A DNA stretch of 64,000 nucleotides. It comes from Magnetospirillum sp. UT-4. GTDB lineage: Bacteria; Pseudomonadota; Alphaproteobacteria; Rhodospirillales; Magnetospirillaceae. Within the stretch, counting starts at the first letter, position 1, and each line of letters starts with the position of its first letter. Of this stretch, positions 44,925 through 53,260 are shown one piece after another. The notes beneath the pieces were generated by a model. That model was not told where the DNA came from. It made no database searches and worked only from the letters and a program-made list of their open reading frames with translations. The position numbers were made by a program, and so were the translations under genes. The stretch lies in contig NZ_CACVCG010000034.1 in the NCBI RefSeq assembly GCF_902729435.1, positions 1 through 64,000 on the forward strand, given 5' to 3'.

Positions 44925-45605
44925 TTTCATTTGTTCTTCTGTTTCTTTCGGCCTTGGCTTTGGTCCCGGCTTGGCGGGTTTGAGGGCGCGATGGGAGATT
45001 GCTTCGATTTCGCTGAGGAAGGTGTCGCTGCCGAGCGGCCGGCCGATGGTTTCGGCCTGGCGCAGGCGCATGAGCGCTCCCTCGTCGGCGGGCAGGTCGA
45101 GGAAGGTGGCGAAGTCCGGGATGCGGCTCAGGACGGGGACGGCGGCGGTGATGCCGTCGTCGTTGCCGGACAGGTGGGCGTGGACGCTGGACCACGGCCA
45201 ATCCTGCGGCCGTTCGGCCAGGCCGGCGCGGACGGGATTCAGGGCGATGTAGCGCAACGCCGCCTCCAGGTGGGGTTCGTCCATGACCACGGCGCCGAAG
45301 CGGCCCTGCCAAAAGTGGCCGGTGCGTTTCAGGCGGGCGTGGACGTGGCCGGCATAGCGGCGATGCACCGGCGCCAGGGCGCGGCGCAGCCCGTCCTCGT
45401 CCGTCGGCACCACGATCAGGTGGACATGGTTGGGCATCAGCACCCAGGCCCACACCTCGACTTCGGCGGCGCGGCAGGACTCGGCCAGCAGGGCGCGATA
45501 GAACGCGTAGTCGTCGTCGCCAAAGAATACCTGCGCGCGGCCGTTGCCACGCTGGGTGACGTGGTGCGGCAGGCCGGGAACGACGAGGCGGGCAAGACGG
45601 CTCAT
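44916..45605 (-). CDS. REP-associated tyrosine transposase (RAYT, IS200-like)
   Basis: 229 residues. The RAYT pattern is complete: GLPHHVTQRGNGRAQVFFGD, the HUH pair in WVLMPNHVHLIVVP (His60 and His62), then Tyr in YAGHVHARLKRTGHFWQGRF, and ALRYIALNPVRAGLAERPQD, which carries the catalytic Tyr region, then WPWSSVHAHL. These single-strand DNA transposases are thought to move and multiply REP palindromes. The stop codon lies inside the third REP copy, and the gene is flanked on both sides by REP units in opposite orientation, a full REPtron-like layout. The C-terminal Pro/Lys tail ends KETEEQMKLI. Confidence 0.9.
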   Translation of the reverse strand: MSRLARLVVPGLPHHVTQRGNGRAQVFFGDDDYAFYRALLAESCRAAEVEVWAWVLMPNHVHLIVVPTDEDGLRRALAPVHRRYAGHVHARLKRTGHFWQGRFGAVVMDEPHLEAALRYIALNPVRAGLAERPQDWPWSSVHAHLSGNDDGITAAVPVLSRIPDFATFLDLPADEGALMRLRQAETIGRPLGSDTFLSEIEAISHRALKPAKPGPKPRPKETEEQMKLI

Positions 45606-45637
45606 GCCCCAGTGTGACGGAAAGGGTGGGGGGAGTC

Positions 45638-45733
45638 AATTGAGTGCACTGTCACCGTAATTGAATTGAGTGCACTGTCACCGTAATTGGTCACCGTAAT
45701 TGCGTAATTGGCACCGTAATTGGTAATTCCCAA
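45638..45733. repeat. REP copies on the right side of the RAYT gene
   Basis: Two full copies (AATTGAGTGCACTGTCACCG..., 45638-45662 and 45664-45688) are the inverted form of the left-side unit. They are followed by shrinking fragments GGTCACCGTAATT, GCGTAATT, GGCACCGTAATT and GGTAATT. The nested fragments suggest repeated slippage or partial excision at this end. Confidence 0.85.
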
Positions 45734-45877
45734 ACTGGAGATGGACCAGCCGCTGCAGTTCGTGAACATGCGGGATTAGCAGGCTTCGGCGAACATCGTT
45801 CCGGTGCAGCCGCCCCCTTCCTTTCGGGCGCCGAATCGCTACATTGGGACCATCCGATTCAGCAGGAACCTCCAGAT

Positions 45878-47374
45878 ATGAAGATCGCCTTCGCCAAGCC
45901 CGAACTCCCCGCCGATGGTGCGGTGGTCGTCGCCGTGTTCGAGGGGCGCGCCCTCTCTCCCGCCGCCCGACAGCTCGACGAGCGTTCGGGCGGGGCGCTG
46001 TCCCGGGCCATGGCGGCCGGCCGGTTCGAGGGCAAGAAGGACCAGACCCTGACCGTGCTGGCTCCGGCCGGGCTGGCGCTCAATCGGGTGGTGCTGGTCG
46101 GCGTCGGCAAGGCCGAGGCGGTCGACACCCAGGGGGCGGAAGGCTTCGGCGGCACTGCCCTGGCGCAGCTGCTGACCTCGGGCGAGGCGGCCATCGCCAT
46201 CGCCGCCGACTGGGCCGAGGGCACCAAATTGTCGGCGGCCGAGCTGGCCGCCCGCATCGCCTTCGGCGCGCGGCTGCGCGGCTACCGCTTCGACCGCTAC
46301 TTCACCAAGGAGAAGAAGGAGGACAAGCCGTCGGTCAAGAAGGTGGCGGTGCTCACCGACGCCGCCGCCGGCGCCAAGGCCGCCTTCGCGCCGCTGGACA
46401 AGGTCGCCGACGGTGTCTTCCTGACCCGCGACGTGGTCAGCGAGCCGGCCAACGTCATCACCCCCGAGGCGCTGGCCGCCGAGGCATCGAAGCTGTCCGA
46501 GCTGGGCGTCGAGGTCGAGGTGCTGGGCGAGAAGCAGATGCGGAAGCTGGGCATGGGCGCCCTGCTGGGCGTCGGCCAGGGCTCCGAGCGCGAAAGCCAG
46601 CTGGTGGTCATGCGCTGGACCGGGGCCAGGGACCCGGAGGCGGCGCCGCTGGTGCTGGTGGGCAAGGGGGTGTGCTTCGATTCGGGCGGCATCTCCATCA
46701 AGCCCTCGGGCGGCATGGAGGACATGAAGTGGGACATGGCCGGCGCCGGCGCGGTGATCGGCGCCATGAAGGCGCTGGCCGGGCGCAAGGCCAAGGCGAA
46801 CGTGGTCGGCATCGTCGGCCTGGTCGAGAACATGCCCTCGGGCACGGCGCAGCGGCCGGGCGACGTGGTCACCTCCATGTCCGGCCAGACCGTCGAGGTC
46901 CTCAACACCGACGCCGAGGGCCGGCTGGTGCTGTGCGACGCGCTCTGGTACGCCAAGGAACGCTTCAAGCCCAAGGCGATGATCGACCTCGCCACCCTGA
47001 CCGGCGCCATCATCATCGCGCTGGGCAACGAATATGCCGGCCTGTTCGCCGGCGACGACGCGCTGGCCGAGGCCATCACCGCCGCCGGCAAGGCGGTGGG
47101 CGAGCCGGTGTGGCGGATGCCCCTGGGCGAGGCCTACGACAAGCAGCTGAAATCCGACATCGCCGACATGAAGAACATCGGCGGCCGCGAGGGCGGCTCC
47201 ATCACCGCCGCCCAGTTCCTCAAGCGCTTCGTCGGCGACGTGCCGTGGGCCCATCTGGACATCGCCGGCACCGCCTGGTCCAAGAAGGACACCGCCACCG
47301 TGCCCAAGGGCGCCACCGCCTATGGCGTGCGCCTGCTCGACCGGCTGGTCGCCACGCAGTACGAGGACAGGTAG
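45878..47374 (+). CDS. pepA: Leucyl aminopeptidase
   Basis: 498 residues. M17 family: metal-binding LVGKGVCFDSGGISIKPSGG and MEDMKWDMAGAGAVIGAM, and the signature NTDAEGRLVLCDALWYA. The C-terminal catalytic half runs on through GGREGGSITAAQFLKRFVGD and PWAHLDIAGTAW. It is a two-metal (Zn/Mn) cytosolic exopeptidase for peptide turnover. The start has AGGAACCTCCAGAT upstream. In many alphaproteobacteria pepA is next to lptF and followed by holC; here holC follows (after a 201-base repeat-filled gap), but lptF is about 15 kb away on the opposite strand. Confidence 0.95.
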   Translation: MKIAFAKPELPADGAVVVAVFEGRALSPAARQLDERSGGALSRAMAAGRFEGKKDQTLTVLAPAGLALNRVVLVGVGKAEAVDTQGAEGFGGTALAQLLTSGEAAIAIAADWAEGTKLSAAELAARIAFGARLRGYRFDRYFTKEKKEDKPSVKKVAVLTDAAAGAKAAFAPLDKVADGVFLTRDVVSEPANVITPEALAAEASKLSELGVEVEVLGEKQMRKLGMGALLGVGQGSERESQLVVMRWTGARDPEAAPLVLVGKGVCFDSGGISIKPSGGMEDMKWDMAGAGAVIGAMKALAGRKAKANVVGIVGLVENMPSGTAQRPGDVVTSMSGQTVEVLNTDAEGRLVLCDALWYAKERFKPKAMIDLATLTGAIIIALGNEYAGLFAGDDALAEAITAAGKAVGEPVWRMPLGEAYDKQLKSDIADMKNIGGREGGSITAAQFLKRFVGDVPWAHLDIAGTAWSKKDTATVPKGATAYGVRLLDRLVATQYEDR

Positions 47375-47390
47375 GGGGGTGGCCATGGGG

Positions 47391-47575
47391 CCTGCGGACG
47401 AGCCCCTCGCCCGCTTGCGGGAGAGGGGGCGAGCGCCAGCGAGCCGGGGAGAGGGCGGCGCGCGTCGGCGCGTCCAATCCATGCTGCCGCAAGGCGCCCC
47501 TGCCGGTGCGCGCCCTCTCCCTCCCGTCGCTCGCGCGCCGGGCCCCTCCCTCCCCCGCAGGCGGGGGAGGGGTGC
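47391..47575. repeat. Palindrome-rich intergenic repeat between pepA and holC
   Basis: Several GC-rich palindromes are packed together, for example CCCTCGCCCGCTTGCGGGAG near 47404 and CCTCCCCCGCAGGCGGGGGA near 47551. CCCTCTCC- and GGGGAGAGGG-type words face each other across the middle. This is the style of dispersed intergenic palindromes in GC-rich proteobacteria. As RNA it would fold strongly and may limit read-through from pepA into holC. Confidence 0.7.
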
Positions 47576-48031
47576 ATGACCCAGATCGGCTTCTATCACC
47601 TGCTGCGACTGCCGCTGGAACAGGCGTTGCCGCGCCTGCTGGAGAAGGCGCTGGCGGCCGGGCTGCGGGTGGTGGTGATGGCCGGCAGTCCGGAACGGGT
47701 GGAGCACCTCAACACCCATCTGTGGACGTTCTCGGACGAGAGCTGGCTGCCGCACGGCTCGGCCAGGGACGGCGAGGCGGCGCTGCAGCCGGTGTGGCTC
47801 ACCGATGCCGACGAGAACCCCAACGGCGCCGGTGTCCTGGTGCTGTGCGACGGCGCCGCGCCGGCGGCGCTGGACGGCTATGCGCGCTGCCTCGACCTGT
47901 TCGACGGCAACGACGACGAGGCGGTGGCCTCCGCCCGCCGGCGCTGGAAGGAGTGGAAGGCGGCCGGCCACGAGTTGGTCTATTACCAGCAGACCGAAAG
48001 CGGTGGCTGGGAGGAGAAGGCGCGGGGGTAG
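47576..48031 (+). CDS. holC: DNA polymerase III subunit chi
   Basis: 151 residues. TQIGFYHLLRLPLEQALPRL at the start, LRVVVMAGSPERVEHLNTHL (the arginine/glutamate-rich helix), WTFSDESWLPHGSARDG and QPVWLTDADENPNGAGVLVL are the conserved blocks of HolC. Chi links the clamp loader (through psi, in species that have it) to single-strand-binding protein. The C-terminus is somewhat longer than in E. coli. It follows pepA, the common alphaproteobacterial order. Confidence 0.92.
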   Translation: MTQIGFYHLLRLPLEQALPRLLEKALAAGLRVVVMAGSPERVEHLNTHLWTFSDESWLPHGSARDGEAALQPVWLTDADENPNGAGVLVLCDGAAPAALDGYARCLDLFDGNDDEAVASARRRWKEWKAAGHELVYYQQTESGGWEEKARG

Positions 48032-48080
48032 TGGCCTGCTTATCCCCGAAATCCGCTATACGAATTTCAGAATCACCACA

Positions 48081-49847
48081 CTAGTCCCGCGCCGGCGTCC
48101 GGCCCAGGGGCACCACCACCGTGAAGCTGGAGCCCTTGCCCTCGACCGAGCGGACCATCACCGGATGCCTGAGCAGGTCGGCGGTGCGGCGCACCACGCT
48201 GAGGCCCAGGCCCAGCCCGCGCTCGCTGCCGCTGCCCTTGTCGCCCAGGCGGGTGAAGTCCTCGAAGATGGTGCCCAGCTTGTCGGTCGGAATGCCGATG
48301 CCGGTGTCCACCACCGAAATCGCCAGGCTGCCGGAGCGGGGCCGGCAGCCCAGCAGCACGCCGCCGGCCGGGGTGTAGCGCAGCGCGTTGACCAGCAGGT
48401 TGCGCAGCAGGCGTTCCAGCAGCACCGGATCGCTGACGATCCAGGCGTCGGTGGACACCACCTTCAGGCGCAGCCCGCGCGCCGTCGCCTCCGGCTCCAG
48501 CTGGTCGGCCAGGCCGGCCAGCATGGGGGCGATGGGGAACGAGCCGACCCGGGGCTCGACCTTGCCGGCCTCCAGCGTCGAGGCGTCGAGCAGGGTCGAC
48601 AGCAGCGCCTGGGTGGCATCGACGCTCTGGCGCAGCTTCTCCACCACCATGGCGTTGGGGGTATCCTTGAGGCGGGTCGCCAGCACCTCGACGAACATGC
48701 CGGCGGCCTGCAGCGGCTGGCGCAGATCGTGGCTGGCGGCGGCGAGGAAGCGGGTCTTGGTGTCGTTGGCGCGCCGCGCCTCCTCGGCCTGGGCCATGGC
48801 TTCCTCGGTGCGCAGGCGGACCCGGTCCTCCAGCGCCGTCACCAGCCTGCCCTCGCGCGCCAGGGTGTGCGCCGCCACCTGGGCGAGCCAGGCCAGGGCG
48901 GCGATCACCACCAGGCAGGCGCCGGCGGTGAATCGCGCCGCCCGCCACCATTCGGCATAGATGTCCTCGGTCGATAGCCCGTTATAGACGATCAGGCGAA
49001 GATCGGGCAGGACCCGGAAGGCGACCAGCCGCTCGATGTCGTCCACCGGCGAGGCGAACACCGACTGGCCGGCGGTCATGCCGGCCCGGGCCATGCGCAG
49101 CAGCGGGCTGTCGTCCAGCTTCACCCCGGCCCAGCGGGCGGGATCGGGCTGGCGCAGGATGATGCGGCCGTCCATGTCGACGATGCCGATATTGGCGTCG
49201 TGGCTGAGGGCGAGGTCGCGGTAGAAGTCGGTGAAGGTTTCGGCGTCGAAGCCGGCGGCGACGATGCCCCGCATCCGCCCGTCCTGACCGCTGATGCGCC
49301 GGCTGAGGTGGAAGGCCTGGGTGTCCCGGGTCTTGGTGTTCACCATGGGGCCGACCACCAGGCGGTCCGGCCCGTCGAGCTGGGCCTGGAAATAGTACCG
49401 GTCGATGACGGTGTTGGGCACTGCGGGAAAGGCCACCGACCCCATCAGCACCTCGCCGTCGGCGGCGGCGATCCACAGGGTTCCGGGCTCGGGCAAGGCC
49501 AGGCGCAGGCGCCGCAACTCCTCCCAGCGCTCGCGGTCTCCGGCAAGCCCGTCGAGCGACCCGCGCACGGCGAGGTCGGAGACCGAGCCGAGGATGGTGT
49601 CGGTTGCCCGGGTCAGGCGCCGCATATGGTCTTCCAGGAAACGGGTGGTGGCGGCGGCGCGGGCGCGGGCGTCGGTCATGGCCTCCTGGCGCAGCTGGTA
49701 CAGGAACAGGCCGGCGCCGCCGACCACCAGCACCGCGGTCAGCAGCACCAACCCCCACAGGACACGGCGCAGACGTGCCACTTCCCGCGGCGGGGGCAGG
49801 CTGGGCTCGGGCTGGTTTTCGCTCACAGCGTCGTACCTACCATGCAT
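48081..49847 (-). CDS. Membrane sensor histidine kinase with double-Cache-type sensor
   Basis: About 588 residues from ATG 49847; GTG 49826 is an alternative, and the open frame extends into a dispersed repeat, which I exclude. A first transmembrane helix (VLWGLVLLTAVLVVGGAGLF), a periplasmic domain of about 250 residues with Cache features (WIAAADGEVLMGS, VIDRYYFQAQLDGPDRLVVG, GIVDMDGRIILRQP), a second helix (FTAGACLVVIAALAWLAQVA), a short coiled coil, then HisKA with His373 (FLAAASHDLRQPLQAAGMFV) and HATPase (LLRNLLVNALRYTPAGGVLL, DTGIGIPTDKLG, GLGLGLSVV). No receiver domain or adjacent regulator is present, so its partner is unknown. Confidence 0.85.
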   Translation of the reverse strand: MHGRYDAVSENQPEPSLPPPREVARLRRVLWGLVLLTAVLVVGGAGLFLYQLRQEAMTDARARAAATTRFLEDHMRRLTRATDTILGSVSDLAVRGSLDGLAGDRERWEELRRLRLALPEPGTLWIAAADGEVLMGSVAFPAVPNTVIDRYYFQAQLDGPDRLVVGPMVNTKTRDTQAFHLSRRISGQDGRMRGIVAAGFDAETFTDFYRDLALSHDANIGIVDMDGRIILRQPDPARWAGVKLDDSPLLRMARAGMTAGQSVFASPVDDIERLVAFRVLPDLRLIVYNGLSTEDIYAEWWRAARFTAGACLVVIAALAWLAQVAAHTLAREGRLVTALEDRVRLRTEEAMAQAEEARRANDTKTRFLAAASHDLRQPLQAAGMFVEVLATRLKDTPNAMVVEKLRQSVDATQALLSTLLDASTLEAGKVEPRVGSFPIAPMLAGLADQLEPEATARGLRLKVVSTDAWIVSDPVLLERLLRNLLVNALRYTPAGGVLLGCRPRSGSLAISVVDTGIGIPTDKLGTIFEDFTRLGDKGSGSERGLGLGLSVVRRTADLLRHPVMVRSVEGKGSSFTVVVPLGRTPARD

Positions 49848-49850
49848 TCC

Positions 49851-49933
49851 GTCGTCCCGGCGCAGGCGGGGACCCAGGGGTGCACCGACAGCGTGTCCGC
49901 GACTCCTGGATCCGCCTTCGCGGGGATGACGGA
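49851..49933. repeat. Dispersed palindromic repeat (GTCATCCCCGCGAAGGCGG type)
   Basis: TCGTCCCGGCGCAGGCGGGG at the left and CGCCTTCGCGGGGATGACGG at the right are the two inverted halves of a well-known intergenic repeat in GC-rich proteobacteria. It separates the kinase start from the ABC-F gene and explains why the kinase frame appears open upstream of its real start. Confidence 0.8.
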
Positions 49934-49988
49934 TAGGGCCAAATTCACCGTGAACCAAACTAGTTGGTCTTACCGATTTGGCAAAGCC

Positions 49989-51866
49989 TCATCCGCCGGC
50001 CGCGTCCAGCTCCTCGTGCACCTGCAGCCATTCGGCCTCGGTGGCGGCGATGGCGGCTTCGGTGTCGGCGTGCTCCTTGCGCAGGCGCACCGCCTCCTCT
50101 GCCGGCTTCTGGTAGAGGGCGGGGTCGGCCAGCTTCGCCTCCAGCGCCGCCTTGGCCGCGCCCAGGGTTTCCAGCCGCTTTTCGGCCGCCTGGGCGCGCT
50201 TGCGCAAGGGGGCGAGCTGGGCGCGGGCCTCGGCGGCGGCGCGGCGTTCGTCCTTGCGGCTGGGGGCGGCGCCGCGCTCGGCCCCGTCGCCGCGCCGGGC
50301 CTCGCGCGCCCGCTCCAGCAGCAGCGCGCGGTAATCGGCGAGGTCGCCGTCGAACGGCTTGACCCGCCCGTCCTCGACCAGCCACAGCCGGTCGGCCACC
50401 AGTTCGACCAGATGCGGGTCGTGGCTGACCAGGATGACCGCGCCCTCATAGGCGTTCAGCGCCGCGACCAGTGCCTCGCGCGAATCGATGTCCAGGTGGT
50501 TGGTCGGTTCGTCCAGGATCATCAGGTGGGGGGCGTCGCGGCTCATCAGCGCGAACAGCAGCCGCGCCTTCTCGCCGCCCGACAGGTTGGCGACCTTGAC
50601 GTCGGCCCGTTCCTGCTCGAAGCCGAAGCGGCCCAGCTGGGCGCGGACCTTGGATTCGGGCGCCTCCTTCATCAAGGCGGCCATGTGGTGGAAGGCGGTG
50701 CGCTCCAGGTCCAGTTCCTCGGCCTGGTGCTGGGCGAAATAGCCGATGCGCAGCTTCTGGGCGCGGCGCAGCGCCCCCGACAGCGGCGCCAGCCGCCCCG
50801 CCAGCAGCTTGGACAGGGTCGACTTGCCGTTGCCGTTGGCGCCCAGCAGGGCGATGCGGTCCTCCATGTCGATGCGCAGGGACAGGCCCTTCAGGATCGC
50901 CGTGTCGCCATAGCCGGCGATGCCGTCGTCGAGGGCGATGATGGGTGGCGACAGCGGCTCGGGGTCGGGGAAGTCGAACACCATCCCCTTCTCCTCGACC
51001 ACCGACACCACCGGCCCCATGCGTTCCAGCATCTTGACCCGGCTCTGGGCCTGGCGGGCCTTGGTCGCCTTGGCGCGGAAGCGGTCGATGAAGGCCTGGA
51101 TCTTGCGCCGTTGCTCCAGCTGCTTGGTCTGGGCCTTGGCCGCCAGCTCCAGCTTGGCGGCGCGGGTGCGCTCGAACTCGTCGTAATTGCCGCCGTAAGC
51201 CACCAGCCGGCCCTGGTCGATGTGGACGATGCGGCCGCACACCTCGTTCAGCAGCTCGCGGTCGTGGCTGATGACCACCAGGGTGCCGGGATAGGTGGCG
51301 AGGTGGCTTTGCAGCCACAGCGTCGCCTCCAGGTCCAGGTGGTTGGTGGGCTCGTCCAGCAGCAGCAGATCGGGACGCACGAACAGCACGGATGCGAGGG
51401 CAACGCGCATGCGCCAGCCGCCCGAGAACGACGACACCGGGCGGGCCTGGGCGTCGGCGTCGAAGCCCAGACCGGCCAGGATGGCGGCGGCGCGGGCGGG
51501 GGCGGAATGGGCGTCGATGGCGTTCAGGCGCTCGTGCACCTCGGCCAGGCGGTGGGGATCGTGGCTGCCCTCGGACTCGGCCAGCAGGGCGGTGCGCTCG
51601 CCGTCGGCGGCCAGCACGCAATCGGTCAGGCTGGCCTCGCCGTCCGGGGCCTCCTGCGCCAGGCGGCCGATGCGGGCGCGCGGGCGCAGCGCGATGTCGC
51701 CGCCATCGGCGTGCAGTTCGCCCAGGATCAGCTTGAACAGGGTCGACTTGCCGGCGCCGTTGCGCCCGACCAGGCCGACGCGGGCGCCGGCCGGAATGTG
51801 GACGGTGGCGCGGTCGAACAGGGTGCGGCCGCCGTAGCGGAAGACGAGGTCGGTGATGCGCAGCAT
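49989..51866 (-). CDS. ABC-F family ATPase (YheS/Uup-like)
   Basis: 625 residues from ATG 51866 (MLRITDLVFRYGGRTLFDRA); the longer open frame upstream lacks similarity. It contains two ABC domains without membrane parts: Walker A GRNGAGKST and GANGNGKST, signatures SFSGGW and NLSGGEKAR, and Walker B LLLLDEPTNHLD and LMILDEPTNHLD. The linker between them (RAAKLELAAKAQTKQLEQRR, KIQAFIDRFRAKATKARQAQ) is the P-site-tRNA-interaction motif of translation factors. A C-terminal coiled coil (from about 560) fits the YheS or Uup subtype. It acts on ribosomes, not in transport; the exact stalling substrate is unknown. Confidence 0.92.
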   Translation of the reverse strand: MLRITDLVFRYGGRTLFDRATVHIPAGARVGLVGRNGAGKSTLFKLILGELHADGGDIALRPRARIGRLAQEAPDGEASLTDCVLAADGERTALLAESEGSHDPHRLAEVHERLNAIDAHSAPARAAAILAGLGFDADAQARPVSSFSGGWRMRVALASVLFVRPDLLLLDEPTNHLDLEATLWLQSHLATYPGTLVVISHDRELLNEVCGRIVHIDQGRLVAYGGNYDEFERTRAAKLELAAKAQTKQLEQRRKIQAFIDRFRAKATKARQAQSRVKMLERMGPVVSVVEEKGMVFDFPDPEPLSPPIIALDDGIAGYGDTAILKGLSLRIDMEDRIALLGANGNGKSTLSKLLAGRLAPLSGALRRAQKLRIGYFAQHQAEELDLERTAFHHMAALMKEAPESKVRAQLGRFGFEQERADVKVANLSGGEKARLLFALMSRDAPHLMILDEPTNHLDIDSREALVAALNAYEGAVILVSHDPHLVELVADRLWLVEDGRVKPFDGDLADYRALLLERAREARRGDGAERGAAPSRKDERRAAAEARAQLAPLRKRAQAAEKRLETLGAAKAALEAKLADPALYQKPAEEAVRLRKEHADTEAAIAATEAEWLQVHEELDAAGG

Positions 51867-52045
51867 GGCGATGGGTGCATAACACGGCTGCGCCCGCTCT
51901 CCAACGACCCCGTTGCCCTTGATGTGCGTTGGAGTTATAACGCGCCCGCCCCCGTGCGACGGCCGCCGGGATGGGCCGGCGCGTCCCCGCCTCGGGCGAG
52001 CGGACCGCGCAGGCGCCGCCAACCGCCGGAAAGGAATTCGACCAC

Positions 52046-52468
52046 ATGGCTATCGAACGTACCCTGTCGATCATCAAGCCGGACGCCACCCGGCGCAACC
52101 TGACCGGCAAGATCAACGCCCGCTTCGAGGAAGCCGGCCTGCGCATCGTCGCCCAGAAGCGGCTGCGCCTGACCAAGGAACAGGCCGAGGGCTTCTACGC
52201 GGTCCACCGCGAGCGCTCGTTCTTCTCGGACCTGGTGTCCTTCATGATGTCCGGCCCGGTGGTGGTGCAGGTTCTGGAAGGCGAGAACGCCGTCGCCAGG
52301 AACCGCGAGACCATGGGCGCCACCAACCCGGCCAACGCCGCGCCCGGCACCATCCGCGCCGACTTCGCCGAATCCATCGAGGCCAATTCGGTGCACGGCT
52401 CGGATTCGCAGGAAAACGCCGCCATCGAGATCGCCTATTTCTTCTCGCAGTGCGAGATCGTCGGCTAG
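52046..52468 (+). CDS. ndk: Nucleoside diphosphate kinase
   Basis: 140 residues from ATG 52046 (AAAGGAATTCGACCAC upstream). [60 protein letters not shown] and the active-site His in [20 protein letters not shown] identify Ndk. It exchanges gamma-phosphates between NTPs through phospho-His. It is divergent from the ABC-F gene and ends with a strong terminator. Confidence 0.97.
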   Translation: MAIERTLSIIKPDATRRNLTGKINARFEEAGLRIVAQKRLRLTKEQAEGFYAVHRERSFFSDLVSFMMSGPVVVQVLEGENAVARNRETMGATNPANAAPGTIRADFAESIEANSVHGSDSQENAAIEIAYFFSQCEIVG

Positions 52469-52497
52469 GCTGACGGCCGGAAAGCACCTGCTTGCGA

Positions 52498-52531
52498 CGC
52501 CCCCGCGGCCATCGGCCCGGGGGCGTTTTTT
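52498..52531 (+). terminator. Rho-independent terminator after ndk
   Basis: An 8-base GC stem (CGCCCCCG/CGGGGGCG) separated by 12 bases is followed directly by six T residues (TTTTTT), 30 bases after the ndk stop. This is a textbook terminator. Confidence 0.92.
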
Positions 52532-52774
52532 ATTGCCGGCACCTAGTAACAATTATTGGGCGACACCACCGCAGGCGGCGCGAGATAGTCTGGTTTGTAT
52601 TGCTGGATGACCGGCGCTTCGAAAAGCAAAGCGGTTGCTCTTCGGTCATTGCGCTGATACTACAATGCACCTACGGAAGCTGGGGGTTACAGTTCCGGAG
52701 AACTCCATTACAACGGTCGGTTGTTGCTTCGGCAGCTTCAGGCCGCGTAGCATTGGTTGGAGAGGCAGGGGCAT
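52532..52774. other. Upstream region of the XRE regulator
   Basis: It holds no gene. Base composition is clearly lower in GC than its surroundings (for example AACAATTATT and TGATACTACAATGC), as promoters often are. No promoter or operator could be fixed with confidence. Confidence 0.4.
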
Positions 52775-53260
52775 ATGGGACGACCGCTCAAGAAGTCCGC
52801 CGTCGCGGTGTCGCGGCGCGCCAGTCGGGGCCGCACGCCATCGGGGCGGCCCAATCCCATCGACGTTCACGTCGGCGGCCGGGTGCGGCTGCGGCGCACG
52901 CTGCTGGGGATGAGCCAGGAGAAGTTGGCCGAAGCGCTGGGGCTCACGTTCCAGCAGGTGCAGAAGTACGAACGCGGCGCCAATCGCATCGGCGCCTCAC
53001 GGTTGTTCGATCTGTCGCGGGTCCTCGACGTGTCGATCACCTATTTCTTCGAGGACATGGACGAGGACACCGTCGCCGCCAGCCCGCGCCACATGGTCCG
53101 CGCCACCCAGGACCCGCCCGAGGTGGTGGAATCGGTGATGGTGCGGCGCGAGACGCTGGAACTGGTGCGGGCCTATTACCGCATTTCCGATCCCGAGGTG
53201 CGTCGCCGGGTCTACCAGCTGGCCACCGCCCTGGGGCCGGTGGGGGAGAAGGAAGATTAG
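52775..53260 (+). CDS. XRE family HTH transcriptional regulator
   Basis: 161 residues from ATG 52775 (GAGAGGCAGGGGCAT upstream). The helix-turn-helix (about 35-90) is very clear: VGGRVRLRRTLLGMSQEKLA, EALGLTFQQVQKYERGANRI, GASRLFDLSRVLDVSITYFF. The C-terminal tail (ETLELVRAYYRISDPEVRRR, VYQLATALG) is the short dimerisation or contact helix common in alphaproteobacterial regulators of this group. A basic, Arg/Ser/Lys-rich N-terminus may also touch DNA. The regulon is unknown. Its stop overlaps that of the convergent cation transporter gene by 3 bases. Confidence 0.88.
   Translation: MGRPLKKSAVAVSRRASRGRTPSGRPNPIDVHVGGRVRLRRTLLGMSQEKLAEALGLTFQQVQKYERGANRIGASRLFDLSRVLDVSITYFFEDMDEDTVAASPRHMVRATQDPPEVVESVMVRRETLELVRAYYRISDPEVRRRVYQLATALGPVGEKED

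Noticed and set aside
49848-49958. N-terminal extension of the sensor kinase to 49958
   Set aside because: Those codons come from a dispersed intergenic repeat; kinase similarity starts after it.
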